Of a DNA stretch of 27,314 bases, positions 8,821 through 15,291 are shown piece after piece (the stretch's first letter is position 1; every line of letters starts with the position of its first letter). The stretch is from positions 1 to 27,314 of the forward strand of contig CAZTFS010000017.1 of NCBI GenBank assembly GCA_964613045.1, read 5' to 3'. The notes beneath the pieces were generated by a model. It ran no database searches and was not told the origin of the DNA. It worked only from the letters and a program-made list of their open reading frames with translations. A program made the position numbers and the translations under genes. Origin of the DNA: UBA1081 sp964613045. GTDB taxonomy: Bacteria > Bacillota > Clostridia > Oscillospirales > Acutalibacteraceae.

Positions 8821-9819
8821 ATGAAAAAAATAAGAATTGTTGCTTTTTTTACGGCATTGCTGTGTTTTATTACCGCATTTAACATTCCTGTTTTTGCGGT
8901 GAATGAATCGGAAACTGATATTGAGTACATACTCGGCGATGTTGATCTGAACGGAAAAATCACAGCCGCTGATGCAAGACTTGCATTACGCTGTTCAGCA
9001 AAGCTTGAAAAACTCAGCGATGTTTCAATGCTTGCTGCCGACTATATCGGCGACGGAAAGATAACGGCTGCTGATGCAAGAGCGATCCTTAAGGTCGCAG
9101 CGGGTTTTTCTCCCGATTATGTTCTGCCTACAGCACCTGTAACAACAACAGAACCTGCCACTTCAGCACCTGCAACCACTCAGCCTGTAACTGAAACACC
9201 TGTTACATCAAAGATCATTTCTGTTGCGACAATATGTCAGTATCCCAACTATCCGTCGGGCTGTGAGTCTGTCGCTGCGGTTATGAATCTTAATTATTAC
9301 GGCATAAATGTGACGGTGGATAAGTTTATTGACAGCTATCTGCCCACAGGATCAGCTCCGAGCAAAAACAGCAGCGGTGTCTGGTACAGCAGTGATCCCA
9401 ATGAAGTATTTCTCGGTGATCCGAGAAGTGAAAAAGGCTGGGGAATATGGGCGACAGGACTTGCAAAAGCCATAAATAAGTGCCTTGATGATTATCCCGG
9501 CAGTTACAGTGTTACCGTCACTTACAGTGAAACTCTTGACAGCCTTTGCGAGAAGTATATCGTGAAAAATATTCCCGTACTTGTATGGGTAACGGCTTAC
9601 ATGAAAGAGCCTTATCAAAATATCACTGCGAATATTATCGGTACAAAAAGAACATTTACATGGATAAGCCCGAATCACTGTATGTTGCTTGTCGGTTTTG
9701 ATGAAAACAATTATTATTTCAATGATCCCATAACAGGCAAACGGGAAAAATATTCAAAATCCGCATCAAATACAGCTTTCAAGGGCAACGGCTCTCAGGC
9801 AATAATCATCAGTAAGTGA
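8821..9819 (+). CDS. Secreted protein: dockerin-like module plus C39-type cysteine peptidase domain
   Basis: A 332-residue exported protein. Residues 1-26 are a signal peptide. Residues 37-96 hold two EF-hand-like dockerin repeats, GDVDLNGKITAADAR (Asp40, Asp42, Asn44, Asp51) and ADYIGDGKITAADAR, the second with Ile at calcium position 3. A Pro/Thr linker (about 101-130) follows. Residues 133-332 match C39_2-like papain-fold peptidases: Cys148 in SGCESVA, His286 in NHCMLLVGFD and Asp302 in YYFNDP fit a Cys-His-Asp triad. The dockerin could dock to a cohesin scaffold or act as a surface module; no cohesin is visible here. The start has GGGAGAG upstream. Substrate is unknown; an envelope or extracellular protein is inferred. 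Confidence 0.88.
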   Translation: MKKIRIVAFFTALLCFITAFNIPVFAVNESETDIEYILGDVDLNGKITAADARLALRCSAKLEKLSDVSMLAADYIGDGKITAADARAILKVAAGFSPDYVLPTAPVTTTEPATSAPATTQPVTETPVTSKIISVATICQYPNYPSGCESVAAVMNLNYYGINVTVDKFIDSYLPTGSAPSKNSSGVWYSSDPNEVFLGDPRSEKGWGIWATGLAKAINKCLDDYPGSYSVTVTYSETLDSLCEKYIVKNIPVLVWVTAYMKEPYQNITANIIGTKRTFTWISPNHCMLLVGFDENNYYFNDPITGKREKYSKSASNTAFKGNGSQAIIISK

Positions 9820-9833
9820 AAATAATAAAAAAT

Positions 9834-9868
9834 ACAGCAGTTACCGCCATTGTGGAAGTAACTGCTGT
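9834..9868. terminator. Bidirectional Rho-independent terminator
   Basis: A perfect 11-bp stem (ACAGCAGTTAC / GTAACTGCTGT) with a 13-base loop lies between convergent genes. On the minus strand it is followed by ATTTTTTATTATTTT, a good tail for the alcohol dehydrogenase operon. The plus-strand tail is weaker (TTTCATT). Confidence 0.8.
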
Positions 9869-9897
9869 TTCATTATGTATTATGCATTGTGCTTTAA

Positions 9898-11109
9898 TTA
9901 AGCCATAAGCTGTCTGATAACTGCCATGCACTCTGCCTTATCCATGATCTTGGGAACGGGGTAGAGGGGATTGCCTTCCTTCAGAGCTCTGTCTGCGATA
10001 AGGGAGATATCCTCTTCCTTTATCTGCTCGAACTTGTCGGGAATATTCATATCCTTGTTCATTCTTCTGATCTCAGCAATAAACATTGTTGCCTTTTCAG
10101 CATCAGACTTACCTGCACAGTCAAGTCCTGCCGCATCTGCAAGATCAGCCAGTCTCTTATGGGCTGATTCACCGTAGTAATCAAGCACATAGGGGAGAAT
10201 TACTGCGTTTGCAAGACCGTGGGGGATTCCGTACATACCGCCGAGATTATGAGCAATTGCATGAACGTATCCGACATAAGCTCTTGTGAAGGCGATACCT
10301 GCGTAATACGAAGCGATAAGCATGTTTTCTCTTGCTTCTATATTCTTTCCGTCAGCATAAGCTTTTTCAAGATTAGCGAAAATAAGCTTTGTTGCACTCA
10401 GAGCCTTTTCTTCTGTATTGGGTACATTGCTGTGACCGATATATGCTTCAACTGCATGAGTAAGGGCGTCCATACCTGTTGTAGATGTGATATGAGGGGG
10501 AAGACCTATTGTAAGCCCGGGATCAAGTACTGCGTATTTGGGGCGAAGAACAGGATCGTTGATAGCATTTTTTTCGTGTGTCTTGGGATTGGAAACAACA
10601 GCCGCAAGAGTAGCTTCTGAGCCCGTACCTGCTGTTGTGGGAACTGCGAAGAGCATGGGGATCTTTTTGAGAACCTTGAGCTGACCACGCATCTTGGGTA
10701 TCTCGGTATTGGGTCTTGCAATTCTTGCACCGCAAGCCTTTGCACAGTCCATAGGTGAACCGCCGCCGAATGCAATTATCGCCTGACAGCCGTTGCCGAG
10801 GTAAAGATTTCTTGCTTCTTCAATATTGTCGATAGTTGGGTTGGGCTGAACGCCGTCATATACCACATAGGAGACTTCATTGTTTTTGAGCTCTTCAAAC
10901 ATGCTGTCAAGAAGATGAAGATTCATAAGTCCCTTATCTGTAACGACAAGCACATTGTTATAGCCTAACTGCTTGACTGTTTTCGGAAGCTCCTTAACTG
11001 CACCTTCACCCTTTATAAGCTTGGGCTCGGACCAGTCAAGAACATTCATAGCTACCTTGTAAACGCTCTGGTAAGCTCTGCAGAAGCTTTCATACATTTT
11101 TCTGTTCAT
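9898..11109 (-). CDS. Iron-containing alcohol dehydrogenase
   Basis: A 403-residue group III (iron-dependent) alcohol dehydrogenase. The NAD(P)-binding signature is AFGGGSPMDCAK (about 113-124). Metal ligands are visible as Asp214 and His218 in GMDALTHAVEAY, and His283 and His297 in HAIAHNLGGMYGIPHG. Such enzymes reduce aldehydes in fermentation (ethanol, butanol or 1,2-propanediol type); the exact substrate cannot be read from sequence. The ATG at 11109 has GGAGGT upstream. It lies 24 bp after the GtrA-like gene and shares its promoter, an unusual pairing. A hairpin terminator follows. Confidence 0.95.
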   Translation of the reverse strand: MNRKMYESFCRAYQSVYKVAMNVLDWSEPKLIKGEGAVKELPKTVKQLGYNNVLVVTDKGLMNLHLLDSMFEELKNNEVSYVVYDGVQPNPTIDNIEEARNLYLGNGCQAIIAFGGGSPMDCAKACGARIARPNTEIPKMRGQLKVLKKIPMLFAVPTTAGTGSEATLAAVVSNPKTHEKNAINDPVLRPKYAVLDPGLTIGLPPHITSTTGMDALTHAVEAYIGHSNVPNTEEKALSATKLIFANLEKAYADGKNIEARENMLIASYYAGIAFTRAYVGYVHAIAHNLGGMYGIPHGLANAVILPYVLDYYGESAHKRLADLADAAGLDCAGKSDAEKATMFIAEIRRMNKDMNIPDKFEQIKEEDISLIADRALKEGNPLYPVPKIMDKAECMAVIRQLMA

Positions 11110-11133
11110 GATATGACCTCCGTTAAAAGCAGA

Positions 11134-11679
11134 TTATTTTGCTTCTTCAGTCTTTTCTTCCTTTTTCTTGTGGAAAAGAAGCTTGTCAACGGGGAAGTAA
11201 AGGAAGAACTGTAGAGCTGAACAAATCATAGTTGCAATATTCTTTGCAAGTGTTTCACTGCACCATTCGAAGCCTACGAAAACCTCTTTGAGTGTGGGGT
11301 TGAGCCATGCAGAGAAGAAAATAAGAGCAATTGTGAAAGCTATGTAGATGGGAAGTGCAACAGCAATGTTTGCACCTGAGTTGAAAGTCTTTTCCTTATT
11401 AACGAAGAAAGCGACTATCTGAGCAACAATGTTTGCAACGTTGCTGACGATGAAATAACCGAGACCGCCGACTGCAACGGGATAAACGAATACCCACCAG
11501 CTGAATTCAACTGTGTAAAGCTCTTTGATAGGGGGAATGAGCTGAAGTGTGTTGAGCAGAACAAACTGAACTATCATAGCAAGAAGACTTACCACGATGA
11601 ATTTTACGAACTGCCAGATTGTTACGAGTACGGAACCCTTTTCTGCTGCTTTGTTGTCAATGTCTTTGAGTACTGCCAA
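11134..11679 (-). CDS. GtrA-like membrane protein
   Basis: A 181-residue membrane protein with four predicted helices (FIVVSLLAMIVQFVLLN; the GGLGYFIVSNVANIVAQIVA region; ALPIYIAFTIALIFFSA; TMICSALQFFLYF) and a Lys/Glu-rich cytoplasmic tail. The NKEKTFNS segment after helix two is the GtrA family position of NRxWTF. GtrA proteins are linked to moving lipid-linked sugars across the membrane. The frame extends to a GTG at 11688, but that GTG lies inside the AGGAG ribosome binding site; the TTG at 11679 is eight bases downstream and is the better start. First gene of a two-gene operon with the alcohol dehydrogenase. Confidence 0.78.
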   Translation of the reverse strand: MAVLKDIDNKAAEKGSVLVTIWQFVKFIVVSLLAMIVQFVLLNTLQLIPPIKELYTVEFSWWVFVYPVAVGGLGYFIVSNVANIVAQIVAFFVNKEKTFNSGANIAVALPIYIAFTIALIFFSAWLNPTLKEVFVGFEWCSETLAKNIATMICSALQFFLYFPVDKLLFHKKKEEKTEEAK

Positions 11680-11710
11680 AGTAATCACTCCTAATTATAT
11701 ATTCGAAAAA

Positions 11711-11739
11711 ATTATACAATATTGTTTCGATAATTTCAA
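11711..11739 (-). promoter_or_regulatory. Sigma-A promoter of the gtrA-like / alcohol dehydrogenase operon
   Basis: On the minus strand TTGAAA (11734-11739) and TATAAT (11711-11716) are separated by exactly 17 bp. It lies 32 bases upstream of the TTG start and needs no regulator that I can see. Confidence 0.8.
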
Positions 11740-11759
11740 TAAGTTTACAAAAATAAAAT

Positions 11760-11794
11760 AAAAAAATCAGGTATATCGGAAAGATACACCTGAT
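11760..11794 (-). terminator. Rho-independent terminator of the membrane-protein gene
   Basis: Read on the minus strand, a 12-bp stem (AUCAGGUGUAUC / GAUAUACCUGAU, one G-U pair) with a five-base loop is followed by a T7 tract. On the plus strand the same position is an A-C mismatch, so the orientation is clear. It ends the gene stopping at 11833. Confidence 0.85.
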
Positions 11795-11832
11795 CTTCGT
11801 AACTACAGATTGACATATTACTGTCGTATTGT

Positions 11833-12663
11833 TCAGTTGTCCGTCATACGACCTGAATGAATACTTTTATTCTTTTTCTTTTTTCTTATCATAAAAATCA
11901 CGGTGAGAACAATTCCTGCAACGACAACTAACGGAACCGCAAAATACAGTACTGCACGCAAAGTCTCTGCTTCGTGAGTATATTCAATATGTACCCGGTC
12001 ATTATAGGCTGAATCGGCATCCAACGGAGAGGTTGCCGATAAATTAAAGATCATGACACCGCCTAAATAATCATCAAAAGCTTCAAGATCAGTCCAATGA
12101 CCCAATGAGTTGTTATTCACATGGGCAAGTGTCGTGTATGACTGTGAAACCGTCCACGGGTCATCAGCAGAATCCTTTGAGTAGTCCTCTGCGTAAAACG
12201 AGTCAGCTTCATAACAAAAAAGATCTTTATTCCACTGAACAGAAATTTGATCTTCTTCTCTTATGACCGGCGGAGTATCCGTCCATTCCCAGTAAAGACA
12301 TATTGCTTCACCCATAATTTTACTGCTGTCAGCGTCTTTTAATACTGCGGTAACACGCTGTAAAATAATTTCCGCATTTTCAGCGGTATTATCGGGAAGG
12401 TATAATACTTCGATGCTCACATCAGAAATTTCGTATCCGGAAACAGAAAACAGAAGATTTTCATAAGCCGTATCGGTAAGCTTAGACAAAAAATCCTCGG
12501 AATAGCCGTATGACACAAGCAGATCGAAATTATCTGTTTTTTCAGATAACGTTTTCTGTGAAAGATACTGCGGCTCATCATTTTCTGCTGTTTCACAAGC
12601 CGAAACGGAAATTGTACAGAACAGCAACAGTATTGTAAAGAAAAAAATGCAACTTTTTTTCAT
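11833..12663 (-). CDS. Exported membrane-anchored protein of unknown function
   Basis: A 276-residue protein that I do not recognise. The N-terminus (MKKSCIFFFTILLLFCTISVSAC) is a signal sequence ending in a possible lipobox, VSAC, with Cys23. A hydrophilic, acidic extracellular part of about 210 residues follows, including WEWTDTPPVIREEDQISVQW and CYEADSFYAEDYSKDSADD. One membrane helix (about 238-260, AVLYFAVPLVVVAGIVLTVIF) and a basic tail (RKKKKNK) end the protein, a type I topology. GGAGGTAAAC lies immediately upstream and overlaps the stop of the truncated paralogue. Both appear to share the promoter at 13167-13195. Confidence 0.85.
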   Translation of the reverse strand: MKKSCIFFFTILLLFCTISVSACETAENDEPQYLSQKTLSEKTDNFDLLVSYGYSEDFLSKLTDTAYENLLFSVSGYEISDVSIEVLYLPDNTAENAEIILQRVTAVLKDADSSKIMGEAICLYWEWTDTPPVIREEDQISVQWNKDLFCYEADSFYAEDYSKDSADDPWTVSQSYTTLAHVNNNSLGHWTDLEAFDDYLGGVMIFNLSATSPLDADSAYNDRVHIEYTHEAETLRAVLYFAVPLVVVAGIVLTVIFMIRKKKKNKSIHSGRMTDN

Positions 12664-12666
12664 TGT

Positions 12667-13089
12667 TTACCTCCAATCATCACTTGCGTTTGATTTGTAT
12701 ACATCTACAGCGTAAAAGGTATCTGCCTCATATGAGAAAACATTATAATTCCAATTAATTGCAATTGCATCTTTTCCGCGATATGATGGTTTTCCCTCTG
12801 CCCATTCCCATGAAGCTGAAATTAAAACACCTGTTATGTTGGTTGTTCCGGATTTGCAAATAATTGCTGTAGCTATTTGCAAATTCAAGTCGTCTTCATC
12901 TATCAAACTTCGCGACATATTTGTACTTTCAGAAAGAGAGCATTGTTCAATTTCAATATTATCAACATATCCGTCGCCGATTGCATCAACCATTTTTTGC
13001 ATACTTTGATCTGTCAGATTATCAAGATATTCTGCAGGATAGCCTTTTAAATTATTGTAAACCTTTAATTTTGTGATTTACTGCCACAT
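12667..13089 (-). pseudogene. Truncated tandem paralogue of the downstream membrane protein
   Basis: Read from 13077 to 12667 the frame is similar to residues 45-165 of the next protein: GYPAEYLDNLTD against GYSEDFLSKLTD, ISASWEWAEGKPS against CLYWEWTDTPPV, and FSYEADTFYAVDVYKSNASDD against FCYEADSFYAEDYSKDSADD. It lacks both the signal peptide and the C-terminal third with the membrane helix. An ATG at 13089 with AAGGTG upstream is in the same frame but is followed after two codons by TAA (13078-13080). The longest intact frame starts at ATG 13002 (111 codons) without a ribosome binding site. I read it as a decayed duplicate; translation of the 111-residue piece cannot be excluded. Confidence 0.72.
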
Positions 13090-13166
13090 TGGAATCACCT
13101 TGCCTTAATTATGAATTAAATGATTATTTACAAATATTGATAACTAAAGATTTAATTTACAAAAAT

Positions 13167-13195
13167 ATAATAACATATATGACATAAAATGTAAA
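13167..13195 (-). promoter_or_regulatory. Promoter upstream of the tandem paralogues
   Basis: On the minus strand TTTACA (13190-13195), a 17-bp spacer and TATTAT (13167-13172). The predicted transcript begins about 70 bases before the relict ATG at 13089 and would also cover the intact downstream gene. Confidence 0.55.
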
Positions 13196-13258
13196 TACAT
13201 AAAATAAATTTTTTTAATAATTCCCAATTATGTATTACACAGGAAATATAAAAAAGGA

Positions 13259-13287
13259 TTGAAATACCTAAATATATATGATATCAT
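13259..13287 (+). promoter_or_regulatory. Promoter of the intracellular GH51 gene
   Basis: TTGAAA (13259-13264), a 17-bp spacer and TATCAT (13282-13287) preceded by TGa. The overlapping palindrome ATGATATCAT (13278-13287) could be an operator, which is speculative. Confidence 0.6.
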
Positions 13288-13317
13288 AATGACAAAAACA
13301 AACGGAGGACTTACTGT

Positions 13318-14796
13318 ATGGAAAAATATCTAATTAATCCGAATCAGAAAATATCAACTATAAATAAGGATATATACGGTCACTTCTCAGAGCATCTGGG
13401 CAGATGTGTCTATGAGGGATTGTTTGTGGGCAAGGATTCTCCGATTCCCAATGTCAACGGCATGAGATGCGATGTTGTCAACGCTCTTAAGGAGATGGGT
13501 ATTCCCGTACTTCGCTGGCCCGGCGGCTGTTTTGCCGATGAATACCATTGGAAAGACGGTATAGGACCTCTCGAGAACAGAAAAAAGATGATAAACACCC
13601 ATTGGGGCGGTGTTGTTGAAGATAACAGCTTCGGCACTCACGAATATTTTGAGCTTTGCAAGCAGCTGGGCTGTGATGTTTATATCAACGGTAATGTGGG
13701 CAGCGGCACGGTTCAGGAAATGAGCGAGTGGATGGAATACATGATGTTTGACGGTCTTTCTCCCATGGCTGAGTGGCGTAAAGCCAACGGTCAGGAAAAG
13801 CCCTGGACAGTCAATTATTTCGGTGTCGGCAACGAAAACTGGGGCTGCGGCGGAAACATGAGACCCGAATATTACGCTTATGAGTTCAACAGATTCAACA
13901 CGTATGTCCGTGATTATGACAGAAATAAGCATGTTTACCGTGTTGCATGCGGTCCCAATGCTGAGGATTACGACTGGACAGAGCGTTTTATGAAGACTGC
14001 AAGACGTCATATGAACGGTCTTTCACTTCATTATTATACCGTTCCTCACGGTTGGGGCGGAAGAGGCAAGGCTGCGGAATTTGATGAGAACATGTATTAT
14101 GTTACCGTCACAGCAGCTTACAAGATCGATGAGATCGTTCAGAAGCATATCGAGATCATTAACCGTCATGATCCCCGTAAAGAAGTTGACCTTATCGTTG
14201 ACGAGTGGGGCACATGGTTTGACGTTGAAGACGGTACAAATCCCGGCTTCCTTTATCAGCAGAATACAATGCGTGATGCTATGGTTGCAGGTCTTACGCT
14301 TAATATCTTCAATAAGCATTCCGACCGTATAAGAATGGCTAATATCGCTCAGACGGTCAATGTTCTTCAGGCTGTTGTTCTTACTGACGGTGAGGACATG
14401 CTTCTTACACCTACATACCATGTATTCAAAATGTATAAGGATCATCAGCAGAATACACTCCTCGGCTCTTATCTTACAAGCGATAAGATCGAGTGTGAAG
14501 GCATTAAAATGCCCAAGCTTATCGAAAGTGCATCAATGGATGACAACGGTGTTATATATTCAACTGTCGTTAATGTTTCACTTGATGAGGTTAAGGAGAT
14601 TAAGTGTCAGATCGCTGATTCAACAGTCAGATCTGTCAAGGCTGAGATCATTTCGGGTAAAATGGACGACCATAATACATTTGAAAATAAAAATGTCGTC
14701 AATACCGAAGAATTTACCGATTTTGAGCTTACGGCAGACGGCTTTACTGCTGCTGTTCCTCCCTGTAGTGTTGTTAAATTCATTATTGAGAGATAA
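13318..14796 (+). CDS. abfA: Intracellular GH51 alpha-L-arabinofuranosidase
   Basis: A 492-residue GH51 enzyme without a signal peptide, the size of cytoplasmic bacterial AbfA proteins. Conserved motifs are IYGHFSEHLGRCVYEGLF, LRWPGGCFADEYHW, the acid/base Glu173 in GVGNENWGCGG and the nucleophile Glu296 in VDEWGTWF. The (beta/alpha)8 barrel is followed by a C-terminal beta-sandwich ending in VPPCSVVKFIIE. It removes terminal arabinofuranose from imported arabino-oligosaccharides. The ATG has GGAGG nine bases upstream. Its stop overlaps the next start as TAATG. Together with the secreted GH51 at 15292 it suggests arabinan or arabinoxylan use, although no transporter or araBAD gene is in the window. 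Confidence 0.96.
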   Translation: MEKYLINPNQKISTINKDIYGHFSEHLGRCVYEGLFVGKDSPIPNVNGMRCDVVNALKEMGIPVLRWPGGCFADEYHWKDGIGPLENRKKMINTHWGGVVEDNSFGTHEYFELCKQLGCDVYINGNVGSGTVQEMSEWMEYMMFDGLSPMAEWRKANGQEKPWTVNYFGVGNENWGCGGNMRPEYYAYEFNRFNTYVRDYDRNKHVYRVACGPNAEDYDWTERFMKTARRHMNGLSLHYYTVPHGWGGRGKAAEFDENMYYVTVTAAYKIDEIVQKHIEIINRHDPRKEVDLIVDEWGTWFDVEDGTNPGFLYQQNTMRDAMVAGLTLNIFNKHSDRIRMANIAQTVNVLQAVVLTDGEDMLLTPTYHVFKMYKDHQQNTLLGSYLTSDKIECEGIKMPKLIESASMDDNGVIYSTVVNVSLDEVKEIKCQIADSTVRSVKAEIISGKMDDHNTFENKNVVNTEEFTDFELTADGFTAAVPPCSVVKFIIER

Positions 14797-15053
14797 TGGA
14801 ATTAAGAGAATGTAAAAAATGTCTTCTTTTAGCCAGCGGTGATGAAGATAATTACAAGCTTGTACAGCAGTATATAGCAAAAATCATGCCACAGGAAAAA
14901 TGTGATGATGAAACATATAAAAACAGGCTTGAAATATGCAAAAACTGCGATAATCTCATAAGCGGTGCATGTATAAAATGCGGCTGCTATGTGGAATTCC
15001 GTGCGGCATTCAAAAACAAGAAATGTCCGGATGCAAAATTAAAAAAATGGTAA
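14796..15053 (+). CDS. Small Cys-rich protein, DUF6171-like
   Basis: An 85-residue protein with CXXC motifs at both ends: CKKC near residue 6, CKNC near 49 and CIKCGC near 59, plus a late Cys in KKCPDAKLKKW. The pattern suggests a zinc-binding fold. It resembles the Clostridial DUF6171 family (from memory, moderate). Its function is unknown. It is translationally coupled to the GH51 gene by TAATG and followed by a terminator, so the two form one operon. The link to arabinose metabolism may be incidental. Confidence 0.8.
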   Translation: MELRECKKCLLLASGDEDNYKLVQQYIAKIMPQEKCDDETYKNRLEICKNCDNLISGACIKCGCYVEFRAAFKNKKCPDAKLKKW

Positions 15054-15059
15054 ACGATT

Positions 15060-15089
15060 CCGCTTCACAATCGTGGAGCGGATCATTTT
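15060..15089 (+). terminator. Rho-independent terminator of the GH51-DUF6171 operon
   Basis: Stem CCGCTTCAC / GTGGAGCGG (nine pairs, one G-U) with a four-base AATC loop, then ATCATTTT. It starts seven bases after the stop codon. Confidence 0.75.
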
Positions 15090-15113
15090 GTTGTATTTCA
15101 AATCAGAATTTAT

Positions 15114-15213
15114 CAATGAACAATTTACAATTTACAATGTACAATGATTAGAAAAACCGCCTGCATCGCTACATCTGCACGATTGTAAATTGTACATTGT
15201 ACATTGTTAATTG
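15114..15213. repeat. Imperfect inverted repeat, small mobile-type palindromic element
   Basis: Two arms of about 34 bases (15114-15147 and 15180-15213) are inverted copies built from tandem ACAATTTACAATGTACAAT-like units. They differ only at a few G/T positions, most of which would be G-U pairs in RNA. The arms flank about 32 bases (TTAGAAAAACCGCCTGCATC...) with no coding capacity. The size and layout fit a MITE or REP-like genomic repeat; a single copy in this window cannot prove it. The right arm ends three bases before a TTGACA. Confidence 0.7.
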
Positions 15214-15230
15214 GCTTGACAAATTATTGT

Positions 15231-15259
15231 TTGACAAAATACAGCACATGGTGTATTAT
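15231..15259 (+). promoter_or_regulatory. Strong sigma-A promoter of the secreted GH51 gene
   Basis: A consensus TTGACA (15231-15236), a 17-bp spacer and TATTAT (15254-15259). A second TTGACAAA copy lies 15 bp upstream (15216-15223), making a direct repeat next to the inverted-repeat element. Confidence 0.8.
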
Positions 15260-15291
15260 TGTATTATCGAAATATACGGAGGTTGATTTAC

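Noticed and set aside
13387..14010. A 207-codon open frame on the minus strand inside the intracellular GH51 gene
   Set aside because: It lies opposite a clear GH51 gene with both catalytic Glu motifs; it has no ribosome binding site and its composition is that of an antisense shadow.
15114..15213. CRISPR array from the repeated ACAATTTACAAT units
   Set aside because: The units are directly joined with no unique spacers, and the two blocks are inverted, which fits a hairpin element instead.
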